Shown here one piece after another: positions 25,964 through 34,095 of a stretch of 64,000 nt of DNA. Numbering within the stretch: the first letter of the stretch is position 1; each line of letters begins with the position of its first letter. The notes beneath the pieces were generated by a model. It was not told where the DNA came from. It saw nothing but the letters and a program-made list of their open reading frames with translations, and did not search any database. The stretch comes from CAZXDL01 sp964639505. GTDB lineage: Bacteria; Patescibacteriota; Saccharimonadia; Saccharimonadales; UBA4665. The stretch covers positions 1 through 64,000 of the forward strand of contig CAZXDL010000003.1 in the NCBI GenBank assembly GCA_964639505.1, written 5' to 3'. Made by a program: the position numbers and the translations under genes.

Positions 25964-26874
25964 TGGCTGCGAATGTATTGCTGGATTAAATTAGTTAATG
26001 CAGCCGTTTGCTTAAAAGTTCCGCCTTTAGAAAATATGCTTAACGCAAACACCTTGCCGTCAACTCCGACGATTGCAACGTCGTGCTGGTAGCCGTTGTT
26101 AGCTCCAGTTTTGTTGGCCACCACACAGCCCGCGCAGCCAGCTACAATTCCCTGTCGAAAAATAGAATTACGCATATACCCTAAAATTTCATCCTTAAGC
26201 TGCGGCGTAAATGTCTTGCCGACATACAAATCTTCCAAAAATATTAATGTATCATTTGGCGTTGTCGTTATTGGCAAACCATTCAGGTTGGTATGCGTGT
26301 AGCCAGCTGCCTTGGTTACCTGCTGAGACCGGCCCCAACCTAGCTTATCGCCGACGGCAATTCCACAGGCATTATCTGATCGCTCCAGCATGGCTTTAAC
26401 ACATTCACTAAGTGTGCGTTCGCCTTCGACTTTGGTCGTTGACCACTGGTCTTCTGGAATCTTTTGGCTCAAGGCATAAACCAAGTAGAGCTTAAATATG
26501 CTGGCTGCTTCATAAGTAGTGTCACCGGCGTATCCAGCTTCGATCGTCGTGTTGCCGAGGCCTTTTACGGCGACACCCCACAGATTGGTGCTCGGCTGGG
26601 ATTGAACCCACTGACTTATCAAGCCGTTTAGTTCCTGGTTATACTGTGCCGTATTATCCACGACTGGCGGAGTTACAGCAGGCGTCGCTGGAACTGCCGG
26701 CTGAGCTGATTCAACAGATGCTATTTGCGGCTCGCTGGCTGCATAGACGAGGTCTTGTGGTTTCGGTTCTGCATAATGCGCGTAAATAATAGAGCCCATC
26801 AAAAAGAGACAGCTCGCCATAAAAAGACGACCAGCAACAGAAATAGAACGTTTGCCGTTTTGTTTTTGTAACAT
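25960..26874 (-). CDS. class A beta-lactamase-fold serine hydrolase
   Basis: 304 aa. An N-terminal signal or anchor (about 14-34), a Pro/Ala linker (about 50-72), then the catalytic domain with SxxK as Ser125-IF-Lys128, SDN at 166-168 and KTG at 255-257. These three motifs define the penicillin-binding and beta-lactamase fold. I see no Glu in the position of the class A omega-loop ExxLN that drives deacylation; TNLNGLPITTT stands there. It may therefore act on peptidoglycan rather than destroy antibiotics. Confidence 0.8.
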   Translation of the reverse strand: MLQKQNGKRSISVAGRLFMASCLFLMGSIIYAHYAEPKPQDLVYAASEPQIASVESAQPAVPATPAVTPPVVDNTAQYNQELNGLISQWVQSQPSTNLWGVAVKGLGNTTIEAGYAGDTTYEAASIFKLYLVYALSQKIPEDQWSTTKVEGERTLSECVKAMLERSDNACGIAVGDKLGWGRSQQVTKAAGYTHTNLNGLPITTTPNDTLIFLEDLYVGKTFTPQLKDEILGYMRNSIFRQGIVAGCAGCVVANKTGANNGYQHDVAIVGVDGKVFALSIFSKGGTFKQTAALTNLIQQYIRSH

Positions 26875-26953
26875 TTTTGTTTTTTAGATTGTCAAAGGTA
26901 CTCGAGGTAATGATACCACTATTTACCATTAGCACAAACCAAAATAGAGACGA

Positions 26954-28558
26954 TTAATTACTTATAGGCGGGAGATTGTAGCCCATCTGTCGGAACATCG
27001 CGTAGGACGCGGCTGTAGTTATGGCACGACGATCAGCAACTGGGCGACTAAGCATTTTTGCCCATTCTCCACTTTCGTTTAGTTTCTTAATTCTAGCCGA
27101 AACACCTTCTGCATGCTTCGGAGAGTAAGAGTAATACTCGAAATCAAAACCTATAATTTCCAATGTTGGCCTTTTACCCTGATGAACTACATAACCAAAT
27201 CCATCTGTATCACTATTTGTAAAGCCCAGTTCTCGCATCTGAGCCGAAAGTAATTCAGTCGCTTGGTTAATCAACGCGTTGGCCTTTAATTCTGCGAATT
27301 CGTAAACTTTAAGCTCATCTGGTGCCTCGTCCTCCTGTGCGAACGGGTCGAATTTATCAATTAGATCATCACGCTGGTGATAAATCTGTTTTGCTTCTTC
27401 ACTAATCTGTGCAAATTCATCTGTGAACTCTTTCGGATCATTTAAAATGCTATTTGCTAGCTCACCTACTGGTGCAGTGGTGCTCAGCGCCCTCTCGTGT
27501 TCAAATAGACTAAACTGATAGCCATCTGGAAATTCAACATAGCCAAGTGGTTTTTCCCAACGGACTTTTACGTCTCCTTCTTGTATAGTTCCAAGAGCCG
27601 CAAATTTACTAGCAACTTCGAACTCCTGTTGTGAAGTCAGCCCGTCGCGGTGGCCACCTCGCTTAACGTCAGTGTGACGAGATGTTTTCCGTTCTTTTAA
27701 AACATAATCTTTATCATCAATGCGCACGGTAAACACTCTATCTTTAAGCTGCCGGCGACTTTGCCACTTGCGTGGGTCTAATAGGCTGGGGTCATTTTTG
27801 AACGCCTCTCTTGTCATAGCCATTTTTGTGCCACTTGGGAGCGTATGTTCAATAATCGGACTATCAGGTTCAGTGTCTTTTACTGGGTCATCATGAAGCT
27901 CAGCCATGAGTGTAAGTAATTTAATGTCTCTCGCGAAACGATAGCGCCGTGCGATTAGTTCTTTTTCGGCCTTTGTTAAGCCTGGTGCGTTGTTTATACG
28001 TTCGACTGTCTGCTCAAGATATGAAGCAAATATTTCGGGATCGTCTTTTTGCTTCGATCTCGCCAAAGGCTTTAATTCGTCTTGTTTTCGAATCAAAGCC
28101 GGCGCATGCATAATATCTGGTTTTATTAGCTTATCTGGAACTTCATCAAGGCTGAGCACACTAGCCACGGCTTGTGTTTTAGCCGGGAATATTTGAGCAA
28201 CCTTCTGATCTTCCTGCGCCAACCGGATGACTGCCTCCTCAGGTAATTTCTCATTGAGAGCAGCACCCGCGAATCCTGTAATAGCCGAACGGGCAGCTGG
28301 ATTGTCGAGTATGGATTGTCTAGCAGACTCGGTTAGAATGAGCCATTCTCTGTCAATCCCAGCATCTCTATTCAGTACTTTGGCTGAATTGTCTGACATG
28401 CGATTGAGTCTATCCTCAATCGGTTCACCTTGAACAGCATCGTGTACTGCAGGAATATAGTCATCTACGATCGGCTGACGAAATGGAACATCGGATAAAA
28501 GAGCTTCAACTTCGGCAGCAGCGACATCGTACGGTTGCGAACTTTTTGTTTCTGACAT
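26954..28558 (-). CDS. uncharacterised protein with kinase-like C-terminal half
   Basis: 534 aa, cytoplasmic, no membrane segment. Residues 1-240 are mostly helical and unrecognised. Residues 270-480 follow the order of a protein-kinase fold: VLKERK (Lys288) like the beta-3 lysine, EFEVASKF (Glu312/314) like helix C, GYQFSLFEHERA like the hinge, and EIIGFDFEYY (468-476) like the metal-binding DFG segment. A normal HRD-N catalytic loop is not seen in place, so it may be a degenerate or atypical phosphotransferase. The gene is leaderless: TATAGT (28565-28570) ends 6 nt before the ATG. Confidence 0.55.
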   Translation of the reverse strand: MSETKSSQPYDVAAAEVEALLSDVPFRQPIVDDYIPAVHDAVQGEPIEDRLNRMSDNSAKVLNRDAGIDREWLILTESARQSILDNPAARSAITGFAGAALNEKLPEEAVIRLAQEDQKVAQIFPAKTQAVASVLSLDEVPDKLIKPDIMHAPALIRKQDELKPLARSKQKDDPEIFASYLEQTVERINNAPGLTKAEKELIARRYRFARDIKLLTLMAELHDDPVKDTEPDSPIIEHTLPSGTKMAMTREAFKNDPSLLDPRKWQSRRQLKDRVFTVRIDDKDYVLKERKTSRHTDVKRGGHRDGLTSQQEFEVASKFAALGTIQEGDVKVRWEKPLGYVEFPDGYQFSLFEHERALSTTAPVGELANSILNDPKEFTDEFAQISEEAKQIYHQRDDLIDKFDPFAQEDEAPDELKVYEFAELKANALINQATELLSAQMRELGFTNSDTDGFGYVVHQGKRPTLEIIGFDFEYYSYSPKHAEGVSARIKKLNESGEWAKMLSRPVADRRAITTAASYAMFRQMGYNLPPISN

Positions 28559-28564
28559 GACTAA

Positions 28565-28570
28565 ACTATA
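28565..28570 (-). promoter_or_regulatory. -10 element of the kinase-like gene (leaderless)
   Basis: TATAGT on the minus strand with 6 nt to the ATG at 28558. The divergent ychF -10 is 41 bp away at 28611-28616. Confidence 0.55.
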
Positions 28571-28610
28571 ATAGCAAATTTTGGTAGTTTTGTCAATCCT
28601 TCTAATCTGT

Positions 28611-28616
28611 TACACT
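28611..28616 (+). promoter_or_regulatory. -10 element of ychF (leaderless)
   Basis: TACACT ends 6 nt before the ATG at 28623. This supports that ATG over the in-frame codon at 28581. Confidence 0.5.
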
Positions 28617-28622
28617 GTACCA

Positions 28623-29708
28623 ATGAGTTCTCTTTCGATTGGAATTGTTGGCTTGCCCAATGTCGGCAAGTCTACTCTGTTTAACGCCCTGACAGGTAGT
28701 AAGATTCTAGCCGCCAACTATCCTTTTGCCACGATTGAACCTAACACTGGTATCGTGCCAGTACCTGATCCTCGTCTCGGCAAGCTGGCTGAGATGTATC
28801 AAACAGATAAAATCGTGCCGGCGACCGTGACTTTTGTAGATATTGCTGGCTTGGTGGCAGGCGCTAGCGAAGGCGAAGGACTTGGAAATCAGTTCTTGGC
28901 GCATATCCGTACAACTAATGCTATCGTGCAGGTGGTGCGAGCCTTTGATGACGCAAACGTAACTCATGTTGATGACGAGCATAATCCAAAAAAAGATATC
29001 GATGTTATCAACACTGAGTTAGTTCTGGCAGACTTACAAACTATCACTAATCGCCTACCAAAATTTGCTAAAGAGGCACGGGCTGACCCTAAATTAATGC
29101 CTCAACTCAAAGTTTACGAGCAAGTTAATAAAATTCTGAATGATGGCGAGCCTCTCTGGAACCACCCAGAAATTGATCATGAATTGGTCGCAGATTTGCA
29201 TTTGTTGACTATGAAGCCAGTCATTTATTTGTTCAATCTTGACGAAGCTGGACTCGATGACATCGCCAAACAAAATGCTCTGGCTGAATTAGTCGCGCCG
29301 GCTCAAGCTCTGTTTGTTTGCGCTAAGCTTGAGAGCGAATTAAAAGATTTAGATGAAGATGATGCAGCCGAAATGCTGGCGAGCTACGGCCAGACCGAAT
29401 CTGGTCTAGTTAAGCTGATCCACGCCGCCTATGATCGGCTTGGGTTACAGAGTTATTTAACTGCCGGTCAAAAAGAAGTCCGCGCTTGGACGATCACTAA
29501 AGGCTCTACGGCGCCTCAAGCAGCCGGCGTGATTCATGGTGATTTTGAGCGAGGTTTTATCGCCGCGGAAGTTGTTGATTATAAAGATCTTGTTGAGGCT
29601 GGAAGCCTTGTAAATGCCAAATCGGCCGGCAAAGTCCGCACCGAAGGCAAGACCTACGTGATGCAGCCTGATGATGTAGTCGAATTCAGGTTTAACGTCA
29701 GTAAATAA
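28623..29708 (+). CDS. ychF: ribosome-associated GTPase/ATPase YchF
   Basis: 361 aa, the family length, counted from the ATG at 28623 (an open frame extends to 28581 but includes the promoter). G1 is GLPNVGKST, G3 lies in VDIAGLVAGASEGEGLGNQF, and a helical insert is followed by a C-terminal TGS domain ending VEFRFNVSK. YchF/Obg-like ATPases bind ribosomes and influence translation and stress responses. It is almost universal, which fits retention here. Confidence 0.96.
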   Translation: MSSLSIGIVGLPNVGKSTLFNALTGSKILAANYPFATIEPNTGIVPVPDPRLGKLAEMYQTDKIVPATVTFVDIAGLVAGASEGEGLGNQFLAHIRTTNAIVQVVRAFDDANVTHVDDEHNPKKDIDVINTELVLADLQTITNRLPKFAKEARADPKLMPQLKVYEQVNKILNDGEPLWNHPEIDHELVADLHLLTMKPVIYLFNLDEAGLDDIAKQNALAELVAPAQALFVCAKLESELKDLDEDDAAEMLASYGQTESGLVKLIHAAYDRLGLQSYLTAGQKEVRAWTITKGSTAPQAAGVIHGDFERGFIAAEVVDYKDLVEAGSLVNAKSAGKVRTEGKTYVMQPDDVVEFRFNVSK

Positions 29709-29711
29709 CAC

Positions 29712-30662
29712 TTATATTTCGACGGGCTGTGGCGGTAGCTGAGCAGCCTGTTGCTCGTCTTGTCCGCTGTGCGCATGGAAAGATGGTCGACCAAACTTCC
29801 GATTACGCAATGCCATAGGTAACTTTGAATAGGCGACCTTCAAGGGGTTTATTTCGAGTGGCTTGGGGATTGTCGGCATATGTATTACTCCGCTGTTTTT
29901 ATTGCCAAATACTTCTTTTACAGCTTCGTTATACAGATCTGCAGTTTGTGCCACGGGCTGGCTAGCTGTTGCGGCTGGTGTTATGGTGACCTGTTGGCGC
30001 AGCTCTTCAGGTAGCGCTGCTATTTCGCCGAGTTTACCCGTTTGCGCTTGGTATTGCGCTAACAAACTCTGGGCATACAAAAAGTCAGATAGCTCTGGGC
30101 TTGGCTTTACCGGCTCTGGCGCGGGTGGCGGTGTGGTGCCCGCCTGTCGGGCCGCCTGAATTTGCTGCATCTGCAGTTGATTTTGATGCTGGGCTACAAG
30201 ATAGGCTTGCAGCTGCTGGTTAATCTGCTCAAGGTGAGATTTTTGATCCTCCGCATGGTTGTTTTGTTGCCGCTTAGTCTGGGCCATACAGTGCTGGACA
30301 TGGCCTATCAGCTTGCGCAGCCTCGCCTGATTTAAACTGGTGAACTTCAACGTTTTGTTGCCGGTGGCGATACTTATATTTGCCCCGATTACACGGTGAT
30401 TTAAGTCAATTTCGTTGATCATATCGAACCGCAGATCTTCAACCGTGAGATAGTTCAGTGGCTTCTTATCGATTAGCAAAACCCTAACATCGGTAGCAAC
30501 CAACATTGCGAAGCCACCCTCATAAAACCCGTTAACCACTTCAAAAAGCTCTTCATCAGGGAGAAGTAGTTTATGTAATTCGCCAATTTCGGTCCTGCCC
30601 CAACCGTTATTATTAAAACCGATTTTTGCTAGCTGATCTTTTACTGACTGCTGGCTTACCAT
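29712..30662 (-). CDS. PH-domain (YokE-like) protein with Gln-rich tail
   Basis: 316 aa. Residues about 25-125 form a bacterial PH-like domain (DEELFEVVNGFYEGGFAMLVATD to KTLKFTSLNQARLRKLI). After this come a Gln-rich, coiled-coil-like stretch (about 135-170) and a Pro/Gln-rich C-terminus. There is no membrane segment. A GAAGGAGGC ribosome site precedes the ATG. Function is unknown; a scaffold or membrane-surface role is a guess. Confidence 0.65.
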   Translation of the reverse strand: MVSQQSVKDQLAKIGFNNNGWGRTEIGELHKLLLPDEELFEVVNGFYEGGFAMLVATDVRVLLIDKKPLNYLTVEDLRFDMINEIDLNHRVIGANISIATGNKTLKFTSLNQARLRKLIGHVQHCMAQTKRQQNNHAEDQKSHLEQINQQLQAYLVAQHQNQLQMQQIQAARQAGTTPPPAPEPVKPSPELSDFLYAQSLLAQYQAQTGKLGEIAALPEELRQQVTITPAATASQPVAQTADLYNEAVKEVFGNKNSGVIHMPTIPKPLEINPLKVAYSKLPMALRNRKFGRPSFHAHSGQDEQQAAQLPPQPVEI

Positions 30663-30762
30663 TGCAGCCTCCTTCTACCCGAGGGGGTCATCTTATACTA
30701 ACTCGGCTGTGCAAATCATGGCGTGAAAATACTCACTCAATTAATGCGACTTTGATCACAAA

Positions 30763-30791
30763 TTGACTTTTTGCGCAGTATTTATCATAAT
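30763..30791 (+). promoter_or_regulatory. promoter of Crp/Fnr gene 2 (leaderless)
   Basis: TTGACT (30763-30768), a 17-bp spacer and CATAAT (30786-30791), then AAAGGC and ATG at 30798. This is the clearest full promoter in the window. It decides the start codon against a TTG at 30771. A TTTGATCACAAA sequence at about 30751-30762 abuts the -35. Confidence 0.65.
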
Positions 30792-30797
30792 AAAGGC

Positions 30798-31451
30798 ATG
30801 TTGGCTACGCTGAAGCAGACGGCCGAGCTGGTGGAATTCTTCAGAGTTCACGGAGTTAAACAAACATTTAAGAAAAATGATTTTATCATTCGCCCAGGCG
30901 ATTCCCCCAGCGGGGTCTTTTTTATATATAGCGGCTTGGTCAAGGCCTATGATATTACCAAATACAACGAAGAAAACCTGCTGATTATACGCAAACAAGA
31001 TGAAATCTTTCCTCTAATTTGGGCATTTACCGGTCATGAACACAATATTATCTATCAGGCATTAGCTCCAACTGTCACATTTCAAATCAGCCGCAAAGCC
31101 TTTTTAGATTATATAAAAGGCAGTGCTGATGCTATGTTCCCTATGCTGGATATGACTCTAGAGATGTATCGCCTGCATGGCGAGCGTATACTCAACCTTG
31201 AATATCGCACTGTGCGCGAGCGCATTATTTCATTTTTGCTGACGATGAGTCAGCGTTTTGGCAAGCAAACCGATGCCGGTTTGTTGATCGAAGTTCCGCT
31301 AAGACATCAAGACATCGCCAGTTCGGTCAACGCTACGCGTGAAACTACCAGCCGTGAGTTATCAGCCCTTGAGCGCAAAGGCTTGCTCGAAAACAAGCAG
31401 TCATTTACCCTGTTAAAAGACGTCGAGGCTCTCAAAAAGTACTTAGCCTAG
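30798..31451 (+). CDS. Crp/Fnr-family transcription regulator 2
   Basis: 217 aa from the ATG at 30798. The sensor barrel contains FIIRPGDSPSGVFFIYSGLVKAY (split by the usual glycines). The winged helix has HQDIASSVNATRETTSRELS. There are no cysteines suited to an Fe-S cluster. It is related to regulator 1 at 23528-24175. A TTTGATCACAAA near its own promoter may be an autoregulatory site. The effector is unknown. Confidence 0.9.
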   Translation: MLATLKQTAELVEFFRVHGVKQTFKKNDFIIRPGDSPSGVFFIYSGLVKAYDITKYNEENLLIIRKQDEIFPLIWAFTGHEHNIIYQALAPTVTFQISRKAFLDYIKGSADAMFPMLDMTLEMYRLHGERILNLEYRTVRERIISFLLTMSQRFGKQTDAGLLIEVPLRHQDIASSVNATRETTSRELSALERKGLLENKQSFTLLKDVEALKKYLA

Positions 31452-31458
31452 CAGCTGA

Positions 31459-32115
31459 TTATTTCCACTTCTCAACTACGGTTTCAATAGTTTTTAGCAC
31501 TGTGTCGTGATCAGGCACATCCTGCACATCATAGTAATGATCTGTATCAATATAGTCTGTAATTACGCTCAAGCAATAGAGATCATCGGCTAAAATGTGC
31601 ATCCGATCAACTGCTTTCAGGCTAGCAAAAGGCACGGCTACAACAAGCTTGTCCATAGCGATTGGCTTAAGGAATTCTGCTGCCAGATCAACTTTGAACC
31701 CAGTTCTTAAGCCATCCGACACCAAAATCACATTACGATCTTTGATAAGCTCTTTTTTTGTGGTGTGATTTAGCCCTTGCATATGGTTTAGTACATGCAT
31801 TTCAGTTAGCTTCTCCTGCTCGATTAGACTGAAGTATTCGCTGACCATTTCATCAATTTCTCCCTCGCTATAGCCGTGGTTATATACAAAGGTACCGCTG
31901 TCAGTAATGCCGGCGATGGCTTGCGGCTCACGCGGCAACATAATTTCAGCACTCGACAAAAACATCAGTGGGCAATGAAGCTCTTTAGCCACCTGTGCAC
32001 CCACCATTGCCCCACCGTCATCCAGCACCATCACAACCGACTTAGTGTTGAGATATTTTGGTGTTAGCTTCGCTGCCAGCATGCGGCCGGCCTGCATCCT
32101 GGATGCGAAATACAT
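31459..32115 (-). CDS. phosphoribosyltransferase-fold protein
   Basis: 218 aa. The N-terminus MYFASRMQAGRMLAAKLTPKY and the segment VMVLDDGGAMVGAQVAKEL match the start of PRTase-domain proteins. The PRPP loop is present in altered form, NVILVSDGLRTGFKV, where the usual sequence is V-[DE]-D-G-x-[AT]-T-G. The core resembles predicted PRTases of the ComF/Rv-type family; the base substrate is unclear. The gene is leaderless: TAAAAT (32122-32127) ends 6 nt before the ATG. It ends 7 bp from the convergent Crp/Fnr gene. Confidence 0.7.
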   Translation of the reverse strand: MYFASRMQAGRMLAAKLTPKYLNTKSVVMVLDDGGAMVGAQVAKELHCPLMFLSSAEIMLPREPQAIAGITDSGTFVYNHGYSEGEIDEMVSEYFSLIEQEKLTEMHVLNHMQGLNHTTKKELIKDRNVILVSDGLRTGFKVDLAAEFLKPIAMDKLVVAVPFASLKAVDRMHILADDLYCLSVITDYIDTDHYYDVQDVPDHDTVLKTIETVVEKWK

Positions 32116-32130
32116 ATCTTGATTTTAGCA

Positions 32131-32856
32131 TTACGCTTGTGTTTTTCGTAAGAGGTAGAATCGCTCTTGGTTTCCTTTGGCCCCACTCACAGCTGAATCG
32201 GCCTTATCAACGATAATAAACTGCTGGCCGGCCCAAGCCTCGAAGTCTTTTAGAATCTCTCTTCGCATCTTGTCATTTTTGATCACTCCCTTATGCTTGA
32301 GTGAGCTCGCGCCAGCTTCGAATTGCGGCTTAACCATGGCGACAATCTGTGTTTGCATGCTAATCAGGCCGGCTACATGCGGCAAAATCTGTCGCAGACT
32401 GATAAATGACACGTCAGCCACGACAATATCCGGCGTTGAGCTAAGTTTTTTAACATCACGGATGTCTGTTTGTTCGTGCAATTCGATTTTTGGGTGACCA
32501 CGTAGGCTATGGTGCAGCTGATTGGTACCAACTTCGACTGAGATCACCTGCTTCGCTCCCTGCCTTAATGCAAAGTCGGTAAATCCGCCAGTACTACTGC
32601 CGACATCAAGTACTACTTTGCCTTGAAAATTTAGATTCAAGGTCTTGGCCACTGATGCCAACTTCAACGCCGCTCGACTAACATACTGCTGAACCGGCGA
32701 TATTTCGACTTTTTGGCCTCTTGCTACCAAAAAACCTGGCTTAGTTACCACTTCGCCATCAACTTTAACTTCTCCGAGTTTGATATAGCTCTCAGCTTGG
32801 CTCCTGCTATTGGTCAGGCCCAAGTCGATTACTGTCTGGTCCAGCCGTATTTTCAT
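32131..32856 (-). CDS. tlyA: TlyA-family rRNA 2'-O-methyltransferase
   Basis: 241 aa. The S4 RNA-binding domain (about 1-60: RLDQTVIDLGLTNSRSQAES) is followed by an FtsJ-type methyltransferase with SAM motif VLDVGSSTGGFTDFAL and catalytic-region motifs DVSFISL and MVKPQFEAG. TlyA enzymes methylate cytidines in 16S and/or 23S rRNA. It is leaderless, with TAGACT at 32863-32868 ending 6 nt before the ATG, and diverges from the RHH gene. Confidence 0.92.
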   Translation of the reverse strand: MKIRLDQTVIDLGLTNSRSQAESYIKLGEVKVDGEVVTKPGFLVARGQKVEISPVQQYVSRAALKLASVAKTLNLNFQGKVVLDVGSSTGGFTDFALRQGAKQVISVEVGTNQLHHSLRGHPKIELHEQTDIRDVKKLSSTPDIVVADVSFISLRQILPHVAGLISMQTQIVAMVKPQFEAGASSLKHKGVIKNDKMRREILKDFEAWAGQQFIIVDKADSAVSGAKGNQERFYLLRKTQA

Positions 32857-32892
32857 TTCCCAAGTCTATCACGCTCTTTTTAGGTTTGTACC

Positions 32893-32913
32893 TTGTGACC
32901 ATCAATATCACAA
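32893..32913. promoter_or_regulatory. inverted repeat TTGTGA-N9-TCACAA
   Basis: Perfect 6-bp arms in the tlyA/RHH divergent gap. The half-sites are Crp-like but the N9 spacing differs from the N6 of the site at 22929, so binding by a Crp-type protein is doubtful. Confidence 0.35.
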
Positions 32914-32935
32914 ACCCGCGACATTAAGATTTGCT

Positions 32936-32968
32936 GTATAAAGTACGCCTAATTGCTATACTTTATAC
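32936..32968. promoter_or_regulatory. operator candidate over the RHH gene promoter
   Basis: GTATAAAGTA (32936-32945) and TACTTTATAC (32959-32968) are perfect 10-bp inverted arms. The right arm overlaps the TATACT -10 (32957-32962) and ends exactly at the ATG at 32969. A protein bound here would block transcription of the gene, so autoregulation by the RHH protein is likely. Confidence 0.6.
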
Positions 32969-33274
32969 ATGCAAAATAAAAGCACTGGCAACCGAAAGAG
33001 TAAAGATAAACTTAGTAAGTCAACAGCTTCAGCCGGTACGATTCGAATTACCCTGACTATTTCAAAATCTTTACTTAAACGGGTTGACGAGGCTGCGCGG
33101 CAAGATTATACAAACCGAAGTGATTTAATCCGTCAATCTCTGCTCTGGTATCTGAGGCCACAGGGTCGAGACCTTGACCAGGCAAATCCCGAGGTCATAA
33201 TCAAAGCTCTGCAACAACGCAAAGCCAAAGCTGAGCTGAATAAAATTGCCAAGGACTTAAATTTGGAGGAGTGA
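32969..33274 (+). CDS. ribbon-helix-helix transcription regulator
   Basis: 101 aa. A Lys/Ser-rich N-terminal arm (1-24) is followed by an RHH domain: strand TIRITLTISKSLLKRVD, then DYTNRSDLIRQSLLWYL. The C-terminus is charged and helical. It is leaderless (TATACT, 6 nt, ATG) and its promoter lies inside a perfect inverted repeat. No toxin gene adjoins it, so a simple self-repressing regulator is more likely than an antitoxin. Confidence 0.75.
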   Translation: MQNKSTGNRKSKDKLSKSTASAGTIRITLTISKSLLKRVDEAARQDYTNRSDLIRQSLLWYLRPQGRDLDQANPEVIIKALQQRKAKAELNKIAKDLNLEE

Positions 33275-33278
33275 GCGA

Positions 33279-33845
33279 TTAGTCTTTGACGCGTTCGCGA
33301 TAAGCACCACTGGTTGTGTCGACAGAGATTAAGTCACCCTGCTTGATAAAAGCTGGGACTTTAATTGTCAGGCCGGTTTCTAGTGTTGCGTCTTTAGAAA
33401 TAGCTGAGCTGGTGTCGCCTTTGACGGCACTTTCGGTGTAGGTCACTTTGAGTGGTACATTTTTAGGTAATTCAACGTTGATTGGTCGATCATTAAAAAA
33501 TTGCAGCTGAACTTGATCACCTTCCTTCATATAACCAGCATTATCTGCCACCAAATCAGCTGACACTTCAAACTGGTTAAAGGTGGCTTCGTTCATAAAG
33601 AAAAATGTATTCCCATCACTGTATAAATACTGGACAGGTTGTGTCGTAACATCGGCAGTATCGAGTGTTTCGTTACCCTTAAAAGTTTTCTCAAGCACCT
33701 TGCCGTCGAGCAAACTTTTTATGCGTACGTTAACAATCGAGCCGCCGCGTCCCATAACTTTTTGGTTATATTCAACCACACGAAAAGGCTCGCCTTCCCA
33801 CTGGAAAAGCGTGCCCTTTTTGAGATTTGTGATGCTAAGTGCCAT
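33279..33845 (-). CDS. efp: translation elongation factor P
   Basis: 188 aa, with KOW, OB and C-terminal OB domains (the last with SVDTTSGAYRERV). EF-P relieves ribosome stalling at polyproline, which matters here given the many Pro-rich proteins. At the tip of domain 1, where Lys34 is modified in many bacteria, the sequence is KVMGRGGS with Arg33 at that place. No EpmA, EpmB or EarP gene lies in the window. An AGGA site precedes the start; it follows rpsR by 7 nt. Confidence 0.95.
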   Translation of the reverse strand: MALSITNLKKGTLFQWEGEPFRVVEYNQKVMGRGGSIVNVRIKSLLDGKVLEKTFKGNETLDTADVTTQPVQYLYSDGNTFFFMNEATFNQFEVSADLVADNAGYMKEGDQVQLQFFNDRPINVELPKNVPLKVTYTESAVKGDTSSAISKDATLETGLTIKVPAFIKQGDLISVDTTSGAYRERVKD

Positions 33846-33852
33846 TAAAATC

Positions 33853-34056
33853 CTAGTTGCTAGCGATGAAAGGCATCAAAGCGATGTGCCTTGCGCGCTT
33901 AATTGCTACGCTGAGTCGTCGCTGCTGGCTCTCAGTCAAACCAGTTTTTTTGCGAGTTTCGATCTGTCCGTATACGTTAACGTAGCGCTGCAAAGTTTTG
34001 AAGTCTTTGTAGTCAAAATACGGAACGTCTGTGCGGTGTTTAAAAATTTTTGCCAT
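33853..34056 (-). CDS. rpsR: 30S ribosomal protein S18
   Basis: 67 aa. Contains YFDYKDFKTLQRYV and the conserved TGLTESQQRRLSVAIKRARHIAL that binds 16S rRNA beside S6. The zinc-type cysteines of some S18 proteins are absent. It belongs to the rpsF-ssb-rpsR-efp cluster; the ribosome site is AGAAAGAGAG. Confidence 0.95.
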   Translation of the reverse strand: MAKIFKHRTDVPYFDYKDFKTLQRYVNVYGQIETRKKTGLTESQQRRLSVAIKRARHIALMPFIASN

Positions 34057-34095
34057 ATTACTCTCTTTCTTGGCGCCCTCTGGGTCGCCGCTCCC

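Noticed and set aside
30751..30762. Crp-type operator TTTGATCACAAA before regulator 2
   Set aside because: Only the outer TTTG/CAAA bases are symmetric and the spacing does not fit TGTGA-N6-TCACA, so it is noted only within the promoter entry.
32969..33274. Second toxin-antitoxin module
   Set aside because: The RHH gene is flanked by tlyA and efp; no toxin-like frame exists in between.
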